Below, piece by piece: positions 37,379 through 48,989 of a DNA stretch of 64,000 bases; position 1 is the first letter of the stretch, and the number at the start of each line of letters is the position of its first letter. Location: NCBI GenBank assembly GCA_009809945.1, contig WTPW01000870.1, positions 96,296 through 160,295 on the forward strand, written 5' to 3'. The DNA comes from Gigaspora margarita (taxonomy: Eukaryota; Glomeromycota; Glomeromycetes; Diversisporales; Gigasporaceae). A program made the position numbers and the translations under genes. The notes below the pieces were generated by a model, which was given only the letters and a program-made list of their open reading frames with translations, made no database searches and was not told where the DNA came from.

Positions 37379-37987
37379 AATAGGGTAGTTTTTGGTGTTC
37401 AGCTGAGATTTCGGTTCGAATGAGGTTTCAGATTTCGGGTGAGATTTCGAGTTTCAGATAAGGTTTCAAAACAGAAAAGTTATAATCCAAAGCCTGAAAT
37501 TTTCAGATTTGCACAAAGGGTTTCGGCGCCAACTTTGGAGAGAATAAACAAATAAGTTATTGATGTTTTGGCAGTTTCGGGTTTCAGTTGAGGTTTCGGG
37601 TTTCGGTCGAGGTTTCGGGTTTCGGGTGAGGTTTCGAGTTTTGGATAAGGTTTAGGAAGCTATAATCCGAAACCCAAAACTTTTGGAATCACCAAAAAAG
37701 TTTTCGGTGCCATCCCTGCTTAGGTATAATCTAATCGAAATTTGCCAATGATCATCAGGAAATTCATCACGTGCCCAACTAATTGTCAAATTAGCTAAAT
37801 TAGATACAAAGTATGAATTATTCAACATTTTGAAATTAGATTTTCGTATAAATGCGAAATAACTCCCAAAAGTGTAATTTCGAATTTTGATCGAATTAAG
37901 CTTAATCCTGGTAATTATTCAAACCATGTCCCTAGGCGTTTATAAAGTTTATCACCCATTCCTGGTTTAGTGCGACTGTGTCGCGCA

Positions 37988-38481
37988 TAGTGACGCCTGT
38001 GAAATTAAATCAGGGTGGTGAAATGATTTCACCAATTCACCAATCACCAATCGGTATTGGTGTAACTGATGTGACTGGTGAATTGGTGAAATTGATGAAA
38101 TTGGTGAATTGGTGAAATGGTGAAATGGTGAAACGGTGAAATGTTGTGAAATTGATAAAATGGTAAAACATTCCATTTATTAATAGTTAATATCTATATT
38201 ATTTTTAATTAATGTTAATATACGTATATCAATTATTCATGCTGGTAGTGATTTGATATTATGCCACATAATATCAAATAACACTGCCGGCATAAATAGT
38301 TGATGCATATTAACATTAATTAAAAACACATACAGTATATGTCAGGTATTAACCATTAATAAATGAATGTTTAACTATTTTATCAATTTCACCATTTCAC
38401 ACCAAATTTTTGGTGTAATTTTGATAAAATCTATTTCACCATTTCACCTAGTGAAATAGTTTAATTTCACCAGCATATATA
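37988..38481. mobile_element. hAT-type element (494 bp), TSD GTCGCGCA
   Basis: GTCGCGCA is duplicated exactly at 37980-37987 and 38482-38489. The ends are TAGTGACGCCTGTGAAATT and, from the right inward, TATATATGCTGGTGAAATT. The flanks are dense in (G)GTGAAAT / ATTTCACC repeats. A foldback element is nested at 38169-38370. Confidence 0.82.
38169..38370. repeat. Foldback element nested in the 37988 hAT element
   Basis: Inverted arms of nearly 100 bp (ATTTATTAATAGTTAATAT... and its approximate reverse ending ATTAATAAATGAATGT) meet around TGATATTATG-CCACATAATATC. Non-coding. Confidence 0.65.
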
Positions 38482-38489
38482 GTCGCGCA

Positions 38490-38755
38490 GCTACTTATGA
38501 GTGACTTTAAAGTCCAAAAGGTGATTTCTGTGGCTGTACCATTTCATCACGAATAATCTGTAGTAAACAATTTATATAAAAGCCTATCTCGAATAAACAT
38601 TATTAATATGCCCAAAGTAAATTCCAAGTAAGTTATAATCCAAATCTTATTAAGGATGCAATGAATGCAATTACACTCTTACTAAATGACTCGAAATTCT
38701 ATACATTTTTAACTGCGTTAATATCGTTATATGTTTGCATGCATATAGGGTTGGC
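38490..38755. repeat. Direct repeat A of the 38.5/40.3-42.9 kb pair
   Basis: The sequence from AAGGTGATTTCTG through CTATCTCGAATAAAC and TGACTCGAAATTC to CGTTATATGTTTGCA recurs at 40275-40373 plus 42787-42893. There it is split by the Helitron-like array. This intact copy serves as the empty site. Confidence 0.75.
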
Positions 38756-38799
38756 AAATTACGTACCGTAATTTCGTAATTTTACGAAATTTCATAAAT

Positions 38800-40270
38800 C
38801 AAAATTACATGTAAATTGGATCATGTGAAAATTTATAACTTTTTAATTGCAATACTAAATACAAATAAATTTCTTGTAGTAAGTGAATAACTTTATACAA
38901 AACTTTAAACGTTTGTTTAAAAAATTAAGTTTTTTGTAGATATATAGTAAATATCGCAGCCTGAAAATTCAATTATTATCTTTTTTTTTAAAAAAAAAAC
39001 TTTTATCATTTTTTCCAAAATTTTTTAATTTGGATTCATTACTGGTAAATCTAGGTTTGTCATTGATTCCAAAAGAAATATTCAAGATTTAATCATACAA
39101 CATGTTAACTATTCTAGAAACATATAATAAATTTTGCTTTAAATGAAACTTTATTAATTATATTAATTCCTCAAATTAATTCCTTGAATTAATTCAAATT
39201 AATAATAATAATCAATATTTAGTAAAAGCAACACAACCCACACCCATTAACTTTCAGTAGAATAAAGACTAATTAAAATTTTGATAAAGTGAAGTTAGTC
39301 TCAAAAATCAGTTCATGTAAAATTTTTATATAGTGAATTTATTAAGAAAACTCTTGTATATTGAATTCTTAATATTAAAATCTGATCACTTCATTAGGAT
39401 CTGTTGCATTTTGAATTTTCAACATTATAAATTCACTAAGCATAATTTAGCTAGATGGTTATTACAAAAAAATTGTACCTATACAAATCTAATATACAAA
39501 TTTTAAAAACACACCATGATTAGTAAATTCCAAGAATAGAAAAACCTAACTATAAATCAAGCACATTATTTTTTTTATCAGTGGTGTATTAACATCAACA
39601 TAAATCAATTCAGTTTGTTGAGCTTGTTTTACATTTAACATCATTAAAAAAAAGTTTTCTTAATCTAACAAGGTTATACATAATATGTAAAGACTTACTT
39701 ATACAGCTGGAATATTATTGATATCAATGATTAGAACAATTAGCAGATCAAGTTCAGACCCCACTATTTTATAGTCAACGACAAATTCAATAGCAAATCA
39801 TTAGTGCAATGAGTCACGAGCTACGTGCTACAGTGCTTTTGACTTGTAAAAATTTGTGTATTGTTAAGGGAAAAATATACCATGAACCTTTAAATAATTT
39901 ACCTGACTCAATATTGCGGGTTAATCGATATTTATACTGAAAATCATAAAATCATATTTAAATAGAACACTCGCTTGCTTGTGTATAAGAAATAAAAAAT
40001 TTATTAGGTTGACTTCTAACTTGTTACCATATTTTATCATGAATTAGCACCGTTCCTCAACTCCGTTTTATTTTTTTAATTTTCAGATTAGTGAAAATTA
40101 TTTTACCTTTTTATACTCCTTATTTATATTGATATTTAACTATTACAAAATAATTACGTATCGTTATGTATCTCTATTATTAAAGCCAAAATATGACGCA
40201 ATTTCACATCATCGCCTTTCGACTAATTCTTCAATCACATGACATAAACCTATTAAATTTTTTAAAATTT
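38800..40270. repeat. Dispersed repeat, copy 2 (lacks the cold-shock insert)
   Basis: Paralogue of 13180-14880 with the same order of landmarks and many small differences. At about 39388-39406 it shows the uninterrupted version of the cold-shock insertion site. No coding region. Confidence 0.75.
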
Positions 40271-40373
40271 TAAAAGTCACAAAAGGTGATTTCCTAATTT
40301 CATCACAAATAATCTAGTAAACAATCTATATAAAAAGCCTGTCTCGAGTAAGCATTATTAAGATGCTCCCAAA

Positions 40374-41150
40374 TCTACTACATCTAAGGCGCAGTTGTCC
40401 GTCACTATTTGAGCTTTTGTCACGCTTTTTTTATATATAGTTAGATAGTGAGGTAGGTCCCTTGAATTTTTGTCAGGGCCTCATGTAAAAAAATTCTTTA
40501 AAAATCTTAACTTACCCACCACCTCCCCCACCCACCCACCCTTGAAAAAACTCTTACACGTGGACTGACCCTTGAAATTTTTTCAAATTCCGACCAAAAA
40601 TAGAGGTCGGATTTTGTGTTCCCACAAAAATGATCGTGTTACACAAAAATTCAAACTCCGACGGATCGGGTTCGGGTCGGGTTCATTTGAACCAAGATCG
40701 GGTGAACCAGGATCGGGTTATTTGAACCAGGATCGGGTTCATTTGAACCAGGATCGGGTTCAGATTTTTTCAAACTCCGACCAAAAATAGCGGACGGCTT
40801 TCGTGTTCCCACGAAAATGATCAGGTTACACGAATTTCAAACTCCGCCGGATCGGTTTCGGATCAGATTCATTGAACCCATGATCGGGTTCAATGAACCA
40901 AGACCGGGTTCAAGAACCAAGATCGGGTTCATTGAACCCAAGATCGGGTTCAATGAACCAAGACCGGGTTCAAGAGCCAAGATCGGGTTCAAGAACCAAG
41001 ATCGGGTTCAAATGAACCTAAGTCGGGCTCATTTGAACCAAGACCAGGTTCATGAACCTAAGTAGGGATCATTTGACCCAAGATCACCTACATTTAAAAA
41101 TACAAAAAATAGAACCTCAACTCGGGGCAACGCCCGAGCCCTGACACTAG
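40374..41150 (+). mobile_element. Helitron-like unit 1
   Basis: It begins TCTACTACATCTAAGG after AAA and ends CACTAG. Twelve bases before the end is a hairpin, CTCGGGGCAACGCCCGAG (41121-41138). A 5'-TC, a 3'-CTRR and a subterminal hairpin with A/T flanks are Helitron signatures. The interior holds many 17-20-bp units around GATCGGGTTCA. No Rep/helicase gene, so non-autonomous. Confidence 0.72.
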
Positions 41151-42001
41151 TCAATATACTAAAACGCGATTGTCCGTCACTATTTGAGCTTATGTCACGC
41201 TTTTTTTATTAATGATTTTTGACAGAGGTCCCTTGCGAAGCAGGGACCTCTATTTAAAATTATTAATAAAAAAAGCGCGACATAAGCTCAAATAGTTACA
41301 GACATTCAGGTTTTAGCATATTGTTAGTAAAAAGTTTCTTTAAGAAAGATTCTTTACAATTCTCACCCTCCACCTCCCCCACCCACCCACCCTTAAAAAA
41401 TTCTTAAAAATTCTTACCTCCACCTCCCCCATCCACCCACCCTTGAAAAATTCTTACCGGGCCCTGACCCTTGAATTTTTTCAAACTCCGCCCACAAATA
41501 GAGTTCGGCTTTGGTATTCCCACGAAAATGATAGTTTACACAAAAATTCAAACTCCGCCGGATCGGGTCCATTTACCCCCAAGATCGGGTTCACATGAAC
41601 AAAGATCGGGTTCAAATAACCAAGACCGGGTTCTGATTATTTTAAATCCCGACCAACAATACAAGACGACTTACCGGGTTCGAGTCGGGTTATTTGCACC
41701 AAGATCGGGTTCATTTGAACCACGATCGGGTTCACAAACCAAGATCGGGTTCAAATGAATCTAAGTCGGGTTCATTTGTACCAAGACCGGGTTCATTTGG
41801 CCCAATATCGGGTTAATTTGAACCAGGATCGGGTGCATTTGAACCAAGATCGGGTCCATTTGACCAAGATCGGGTTCATTTGAACCAGGATCGCGTTCAT
41901 TTGAACCAGGATCGGGATCATTCGAACCATGATCGAGTTCATCTAACCACAAATAAAATAAACTTTCTAGCCCGCGGCAACGCCCGGGCACCTAACACTA
42001 G
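41151..42001 (+). mobile_element. Helitron-like unit 2
   Basis: It starts TCAATATACTAAAACGCG immediately after unit 1's CTAG and ends GCCCGCGGCAACGCCCGGGC then ACCTAACACTAG. Its first ~170 bases form a long hairpin (TAAAACGCGATTGTCCGTCA... to TTTTAG near 41319) centred on AGGTCCCTTGCGAAGCAGGG. Repeated GATCGGGTTCATTTGAACC units fill the interior. Confidence 0.75.
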
Positions 42002-42786
42002 TCAATATACTAAAACGCGATTGTCCGTCACTATTTGAGCTTATGTCATGCTTTTTTTATTAATGATTTTAGACAGAGGTCCCTTGCGAAGCAGGGACCT
42101 CTGTTTAAAATTATTAAAAAAAAGCGCGACATAATCTCAATTAGTGACGGACAATTGGATTATAATATATTGTGAGTAAAAAGTTTCTTTAAGAATTTTT
42201 AAGTTTCTTTAAGATTCTTTACAATTCTTACCCTCCACCTCCCCCACCCACCCACCCTTAAAAAATTCTTTAAAAATCTTATCTTACCCTCCACCTCCCC
42301 CACCCACCCACCCTTGAAAAAATTCNNACNCGGGNACTGNCCCTTGAAATTTTTTCAAACTCCGATCAAGAATAGAGATCGGGTTTCGTCTTCCCACGAA
42401 AAATAGGTGGTTATACAAAATTCAAACTCCGCCGGACCGGGTTCGGGTCAGGTTCATTGAACTAAGATCAGGTTCATTTGAACCAAGATCGGGTTTAAAA
42501 ACCAAGATCGGGTTCGGATTTTTTAACCTCCGCCCAAAAATAGAGGACGTTTTCGTGTTCACAAAAAATGATCGGGTTACATGAAAATTCAAACTCCGCA
42601 TCCTGGGTTAGTATCGAATTCCTTTGAACCAAGACCGGGTTCATTTGAACCAAGATCGGGTTCAAATGAACCTAAGTCAGGTTCATTTGAACCAAGCCCG
42701 GGTTTAAGTACCAGGATCGGGTTCATCTAACCACTATAAAAAATAAACTTTCTAGCCCGCGGCAACGCCCGGGCACCTAACACTAG
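42002..42786 (+). mobile_element. Helitron-like unit 3
   Basis: Same 5' start and 5' hairpin as unit 2, same 3' hairpin (GCCCGCGGCAACGCCCGGGC) and CACTAG end, followed by TAAGTT of the host repeat. Four N bases lie near 42326-42341. The three units abut without spacer. Confidence 0.75.
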
Positions 42787-42893
42787 TAAGTTATTATCTA
42801 AATCTCATTAAGGACGCAATGACACTCTCACTAAATGACTCGAAATTCGATACATTTTTTAACTGCGTTAATATCGTTATGTGTTTGCAAGTA

Positions 42894-43615
42894 TATAAAT
42901 TCCAGCGTATAATTTTCATGTATTTATAAAATTGAGCTTTGGATAACAATAACTTAAGTTCTTTGTATACTGTATATATTCCAATTACGTTGCAAAACTT
43001 TGGATAATCGCTAAATATGAATTATATTATACGGTCATTCTAAATTTTTTTTGATCTAAAGTCTCTACAAACTTCGGATGACCCTTTAATAAAAATTCAC
43101 ATATAATGATTATCCAACGGTAATACTTAAAAATTATGTAAGAATCTATTTTATTATTTAACATTCGTTTCTAATATTTTTTATTTTGTTTCGATAAATT
43201 AATTACACATAAACAAATTTTTTAAGCTACAGTAACAGTTTATTGTTTTAAGGAATGTTGAAAAAAAATTGAATATCTTCACGATCGTAAAAGAGCAGAA
43301 ATTTATCAAATTTAACTAGCTATTAATTTTTGTTTTCCTGTACCTACATATGCTATAGAAATTGTAAAAATGTTAAAAATTGTATTTTATTAACATGGAA
43401 TAGGAGTTTGTTATATGATAATGAATTATAAGTGTTCCAAACAGCTCTTTTATTTAGTGATCGATATATCGTTCATTAATTCAATGAAACTAAAATTGAA
43501 GTAGTTTTGATCCTTATCCGAAATTTAATTTTTAATCAACCGAAGCAACTCTATTGAAATGTAATTGGTTGTAGCTTCAAGTTTTTTCAACTTAAATTAT
43601 ATTGAACCCGCTTGA
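42894..43615. other. Non-coding flank downstream of BTB-TLDc copy 2
   Basis: A+T-rich sequence with no recognised gene or element. Unlike the coding region, it does not obviously match the 3' flanks of the other BTB copies. Confidence 0.45.
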
Positions 43616-45202
43616 TTAAATAAATTCTATTTCATTAAATATATATCGATTTTTTGAAATTTCTTTAATTTGGAATATTTCATATTCCTCTACAGAAAAG
43701 AATGAACACGAAGAAACATAAGTAGATTCCTCTCTAATTGGTTTTTCATAATAAACAGAGCTTTTATAACAATAAAATCTTTCATCTTGATAAGAATAAT
43801 ACATAACCAAACCACCAGTAAAACCTAGTCCAGAATTATTAAAACAATGAATCGCAGATTCGGTAATTTTTACACGACTTAAAATAGAAGTTTGGACAGT
43901 GCCATTTTTCAATGAGAAAATAAAGCTCTCTTTGCAACTTTTATAACCATTAAATGCTTTATCCCATCCAATAGGATTGTATCCACCAAGAATTTCATCA
44001 GTGTCTTTAACTTTTATAACAATAACCAAATTTTTTTGCTTATTGCATAAATTCCAAAATGTATCACGAGTAAATCCATCTCTACTACCACGAAGAAGTA
44101 ATTTAAATTCATACAACTTAGGCTTGTTATCAATCCATGAAGCAATCTCATTTTTATGTTCTTCATTAATAACATTCGAAAATGGTTCAGTTGGTCTAAG
44201 TGGTATTGTTCTTGTTGAATACGATAAAGGTTTTGATCTATGTGGCATTTCTGGTGTTAAAATCACACGTGGCGGAAAAACTACCGAAGACATTGATCGA
44301 TGTGGTGTCATATATCTTTTAACTAAATCCTTCCAAAGATCTTTTTCAAGAATTTGTTGAAAAGGTTGGATATGATCGTAAATATCATCACCAGACATTT
44401 GAAAATAACGGATAAGAGGTAAACAATTTTTTAAAGAAGATTTTAATGCTAAAATATTTTCATTAGACCAATCTTCAGGATTGGATGATAGATCGGGATT
44501 TTGTGCAATACCCCATTTGATAATGTAATACCAAATTTTAGGTTCCTCCGTTTGTAAATCATCTCGTCCAATCAACGAAACCAATGCATTTTCTTGTAAA
44601 GAGGTAAAATTTTCGGATTCGAAAATTTTATTTGGATTCTTTACCAAAATATCATTACACCAGTTTTGTAATATTAAAAGTTTGTTATTTTGGAAACATT
44701 CTTGATAAATGCGATCAAAATGTAAATGAAGCCAATCTGCATTTGATTCAATTAAGTGGGTTTCAAGATATTTAACCAACTCTTCAAGAAAAAGTTCACA
44801 TGCGACTTGTATTAACTCAAAAATAAATGATGCTTCAAGATTTTCCAATAAAGCTATTCCTCCATAAATATACCTTTTATTTATTGATATTAGAAAAATT
44901 ATTTTAATAATTTTATATATAGAATACGAACCTAAATAACAAATAACTTACTTGATAATAATTTCAAATTGTTGAATAGAAATATTTTTCAAATTAATCG
45001 TTTTAATATTATTTTTATCTTTATCAGCTATTTTCAATTCATTATGAAAATATAAAGACCGATGTTTTAAAATAGTTGAATGTGCTTGAAATATTTTAAC
45101 GTTTGGTGCTACACCAATTTTAATCATCACATTGAAGTCTTCTTTATCTTCAAGAAGTTCAAGATAATTATTTGAAAGTTTATCAAAAAATTTTGCTGCC
45201 AT
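43616..45202 (-). CDS. BTB-BACK-TLDc domain protein, copy 2 (two exons)
   Basis: Exons are 45202-44952 and 44873-43616, with a 78-nt intron (GTAAGT donor at 44951, AAAAG acceptor ending at 44874) at exactly the same codon as copy 1. The product is 502 residues. It starts MAAKFFDKLSNNYLELLEDK (BTB), has NLEASFIFELIQVACELFLE and following BACK helices, then TLDc with FKLLLRGSRDGFTRDTFWNL and EILGGYNPIGWD. Relative to copy 1 it has an extra SKPLSYSTRTIPLR segment before TLDc and a C-terminal KNRYIFNEIEFI tail. The ATG at 45202 matches the start of copy 1; the upstream in-frame TTG at 45220 is not needed. Probable cullin-3-type adaptor or signalling role by family. Intact. Confidence 0.9.
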
Positions 45203-45214
45203 TTTAATCTGAAA

Positions 45215-45245
45215 GTTCAAAATACGTACGAACGTACATACATAA
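45215..45245 (-). promoter_or_regulatory. ACGTACGAACGTAC tract upstream of copy 2
   Basis: A TACGTACGAACGTACATAC cluster lies about 20-40 bases before the ATG, at the same position as the tracts of the other BTB copies. Any regulatory role is inferred only from position and conservation. Confidence 0.3.
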
Positions 45246-45753
45246 GTTAAATGATGTAGTTGGTCATCAATCTTAGCTAATGGGGATAAGAACAGACCCT
45301 CAATGTTTTACAAACGATCCGATTGGACCAAAAAAATGGTTCATGAATATCACTTAGGTCAAAAAAAACCTGGCGCTGCGACCACCATTTTTTTTTTACA
45401 TATAGCTGCCCCGATTGGCTAAATTAAAACCCGCATTTCGAAAAATGAGTTTTAACAATCCTTTCTTCGATTAATTGCATTAATCGTAATGATTTCGATC
45501 TAGAGATGGGAAAAATGCGCATTTTATAATAAAATGCGCATGAATACGCATTAATGCGCATGATATATAAAATGCGCATGATACCGCATGATATAAAATT
45601 TTTTTAAATTTTTATCTTTATTAAGATAATACATATAAATAAAGATACTACATATTGATTCTGAATCAGATTTTGCCTACATATATAAATTTTTACAAAT
45701 TAGCTAATTGTAAACTTCATCGTTGCTTATCTTTTATATAATTTGAGAATATA

Positions 45754-45783
45754 CTAGCACCTGGCCCGTGGCACTGCCACGGG
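45754..45783 (-). mobile_element. Helitron-like 3' end (minus strand) inside the 45501 hAT
   Basis: Reading the minus strand, a strong hairpin CCCGTGGCA-G-TGCCACGGG (45783-45765) is followed by CCAGGTGCTAG and then T, the expected 3' arrangement of a Helitron. The other end was not located. Confidence 0.45.
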
Positions 45784-46855
45784 AGCTTTGTAAAAAACCT
45801 TAAATCTTAGTTAAAATATGTAAATTCTCATTATAAATATGCTGAGTTAGTTTGCATTGGATCGCCACAAAAAAATTCTGTTACTGAACATAATATTCTA
45901 TTAACTACATTGTATATGGTTAAGATTGATTGTTGGTTTGCATTAAAATTATAACATGCAAATAATTATATGTCGCAATAATTACAGATTTAAATAGTAT
46001 CGACATCTTAATTTAAATTTTCTCACGGTCTGATTACGGTCTTTGATATAGCAAATCAAAATGGAAGTGCAATTGAAATTTTTTTCTTTTTATTCTCATT
46101 ATTACAGCACCAATTACTGTTTATTATACACATATGAAATTAGTAGATATTTTTGTGCAGACAGGACATTTGTGACTGCAGGATAATTTTATTTTGTTTG
46201 ATTGATTCCCTTACAATGTCATTTTTTGCAAGTACAGAATTTGTATTAGCATTCACCGACACATTATCCATTTCTTCAATATTTTCAAGGACTTGTGACA
46301 TTCTGATGTCTTCACAATTATATTATCTCATATCAATTGTTAATTAATTTGAATTGTGATGACATTCTTGATTATAACTTGCTCATCGATATATTAGTCT
46401 TAACATTTTGATAACGGGTTATATAACCAATCAAAAAGCGTTAAACCACAATAACTTGATTATATTACTAGATTATTTTTAGCACACTGATCCCGTTTGA
46501 ACATATACGTGATTTTATTGGTTGGTAGATCGACATAAAACTACGAATCGTTGAGAAAATTAGTTGATTATCAGATAATCTGGTGGCAAAAAATTACGAC
46601 CAAAAATTCTAGAAATCATCATCTAAATATTTGGTTGAATGTAATTTTTTTTATATTTACTAATATATTCATTATTTTTTTTTTATTAATCTTATGTTTT
46701 ATCTATCGCAGAGCATTTGTCGTGTTCTTGTACTTGTTCTTGCACTTGCACTTATTCATGCACTTAGTCTTGAACTTGAGACCATTATACAAAACGTTTT
46801 CAAATTCGCGAACTTTTTTAGCCCAAAATAGTTTGTAAATATTAGGCGATCAAAC

Positions 46856-47194
46856 TAGGGGTGAGAATCGATTCTAAAAATTAAAATCGATGATCAAAAC
46901 CCCAAAATCGTTTTAGAATCGATTATCGAATTCTAAACTTTTAAAGTTATTTCTTGTATTGAGTTGCCNGTTTAGATTCTGCTTTTTATTGTTATTTAGT
47001 TATATGAATAATGAAACAATATACAAAGTTTTTTGGCAGCCTTAAAACTACATCAGAACTTATCTTAATTAAATAGAATCTTCAGTATTTTACAACAGGA
47101 TTTTGTACCCTAAAAATCGTTTATCCAGAATGAGAATCGATTCTAATTCGATTAACGATTAAAATNATTATTATAGAATCGATTTTCACCCCTA
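46856..47194. mobile_element. hAT-type MITE (339 bp) nested in the 45501 hAT element
   Basis: The ends TAGGGGTGAGAATCGATTCT and, from the right, TAGGGGTGAAAATCGATTCT are flanked by GATCAAAC / AATCAAAC (seven of eight identical). AATCGATT-type subterminal words recur. Two N bases lie inside. Confidence 0.82.
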
Positions 47195-47288
47195 AATCAA
47201 ACAATAAAAGTAAATTTGGCAAATTCACGTTTCACGATTTTGTGTTGCTTAAGGGCGTTAATAAGGGCGTTAAAAAACGATATAATAA

Positions 47289-47503
47289 TTGTGGCAGATT
47301 AAAATGAAATCCAGATTAAAATGAAATTATAGTATAAAATCTCGAAAACTAAATTTTTTTGGGGTGCATTTTTTAGGATTAGGGGGTTAGGNTTAGGGTT
47401 TAGTTTTAAAAAAAGTTATAATAAACAAGTATTAGTGGGTTTTAGAAGGTTAGCAGGTTAAGTAGAAAATATAGATTTCATTTTAAATTATGATCTGCGA
47501 CAA
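47289..47503. mobile_element. MITE of the TTGTGGC(A/G)GATTA family
   Basis: The left end TTGTGGCAGATTAAAATGAA and the right end ATCTGCGACAA are inverted, with T/A-rich flanks. It is nested in the 45501 hAT element and related to the copy at 23083. Confidence 0.6.
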
Positions 47504-48217
47504 TAATTACTCAAATATAATAATTTCTCGACCGTCATAATCATCTTACGTATTTCTGGTAGTTTTCCCACATTTAGGTCACATTTTTCGGATAGGACCA
47601 ATCAAAAAGGTTAAAGCGAGCAGACCCAGAATTGAAGTATATAGATTGATAAGAATTTTAATTACACTTATCTTATATTTAATTTTTCTATATAAAATTT
47701 TGATGGGATAAAATGCGCATGATTCGGAAACATGCGCATTAATGCGCATTCATGCGCATGATTGAGGAATCATGCGCACGCATGAAACCCATCTCTATTT
47801 CGATCACGAGCTAATCACTTTGATGGAGCTGCTTGAGAACATCATTAGGTGGCTACCTTTTCACGTCACTTTTATATCATATAAAATTTAGGTAGTGACG
47901 TCAATACATCACTATCTATTTCATGCTATATTGATATTCTAATTCTGCGATTTTAGATGGGACCTTAGCATCACCAACCTAGAAAGTTTCTCTAAAAAAA
48001 ATTTCTTTGCTAAATTAGTGTTAGATCATACTATTAGATTTGGTTGGTTGAAGTTTTAATATTACCTTAAAACTAAAGAAACTTTAAGTGTGCAAAAGAC
48101 AATGTTATATGCAAAATGTTAAGTTATGAACGATTGTTTTGGTCTTTGCATCACATTTGATTTCGAAATTTGATTGGGCACGAAATTTTTTTAGGCGGGA
48201 GCCACTGGATGCATGTA

Positions 48218-48380
48218 TTGTGGCGGATTAAAATGAATTCGTATAGTGAAAAATACAAATTTTTGGATGCATTTTTTAAGGTAGTTTTTGGGATAGAAAT
48301 TATAATTATCATCAAGTATAAGTGGTCTTTAAGGGACTAAATAGAAACCTCAACTTTCATTTTAATATTATCCGCGACAA
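48218..48380. mobile_element. MITE of the TTGTGGCGGATTA family (duplicated segment)
   Basis: TTGTGGCGGATTAAAATGAA pairs with ATCCGCGACAA at the right end. The orthologous copy in the duplicated segment is 60247-60405, so this insertion predates the duplication. Confidence 0.6.
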
Positions 48381-48599
48381 TAAATGCTTATATGGAATTT
48401 TTTCATTTTAATTCTATAAATAAAATAATTTTCGGGGCTTAAATAGATAGTGATCGAGGTTTTTTCGTTTGGACAGTCGTAACTTTGGACAAATATCTTG
48501 ATAACCATCTAAAATCTATGAAATTTTTTTATTTTAATTTTATAACTCAGAATTAAAAATAAAAAATCGATTTTAGATAGTATTTATCAAGTTATGCTC

Positions 48600-48989
48600 A
48601 TTCAAATTTAGGCGATTATCAAAGACCTCATTTATGACGGCTTACAAAAAGGTGTGACCTTGTGATTTCGTGATTATAATAGCGAAAAAGTCGAGATTTT
48701 AAATTACCCATTGTCACTGTTTTTCTAGTTTATCGTGAATTGGAGGTTTTCTCTAAAGAATTTCTCCACTTGGCTTTTACGATCGAACTGGAGTATCTTT
48801 CGGCACCTTTGACGACCATGGCGACGACCGCTTAGTATATTAATAAGATCTGATTTACCTAAAGCCAAAGTTATTATTTTATTAGAGATTTTCTATATTA
48901 CAAGACTATCTTCGGATATATTGTTATCCGGTAACACATACAGTATTACAATTAGACTTGTAATTAATTTCCTGCATCATACAAGTCAA
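48600..48989. other. Non-coding stretch
   Basis: Slightly richer in G+C around 48760-48830 (GACGACCATGGCGACGACC), but no convincing frame or domain. The match to the 60-kb segment ends near 48600. Confidence 0.35.

Larger units (their letters stand above)
27395..37717. mobile_element. hAT-type element containing a LINE, TSD GCTTAGGT
   Basis: GCTTAGGT occurs at 27387-27394 and 37718-37725. The right end, read inward, is AGGGATGGCACCGAAAAC; the left end, ACAAACATAGCATCGAAAC, is a degraded match. Both subterminal regions are full of (C)CCGAAACC / GGTTTCGGG words. Subtracting the LINE and its target duplication leaves about 1.1 kb. It is non-autonomous. Confidence 0.8.
45501..47797. mobile_element. 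hAT-type element (2297 bp), TSD TTTCGATC
   Basis: The ends TAGAGATGGG and CCCATCTCTA are exact inverted repeats, flanked by TTTCGATC at 45493-45500 and 47798-47805. The duplicated copy of this locus has a single uninterrupted TTTCGATC (59841-59848), a true empty site. Subterminal ATGCGCAT repeats occur at both ends. The interior contains another hAT element, a MITE and a Helitron-like 3' end. No transposase is visible. Confidence 0.95.

Noticed and set aside
37967..38176. FHHFTNSPISSISPIHQ frame
   Set aside because: Translation of GTGAAAT repeats in the 37988 hAT element.
40572..41991. Open frames encoding NQDRVHL/PGSRTK-like repeats
   Set aside because: They are translations of the GATCGGGTTCA minisatellite inside the Helitron-like units, not proteins.
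40374..42786. CRISPR-like array from evenly spaced repeats
   Set aside because: Spacers are themselves repeat variants, the genome is eukaryotic, and the units fit a minisatellite within Helitron-like elements.
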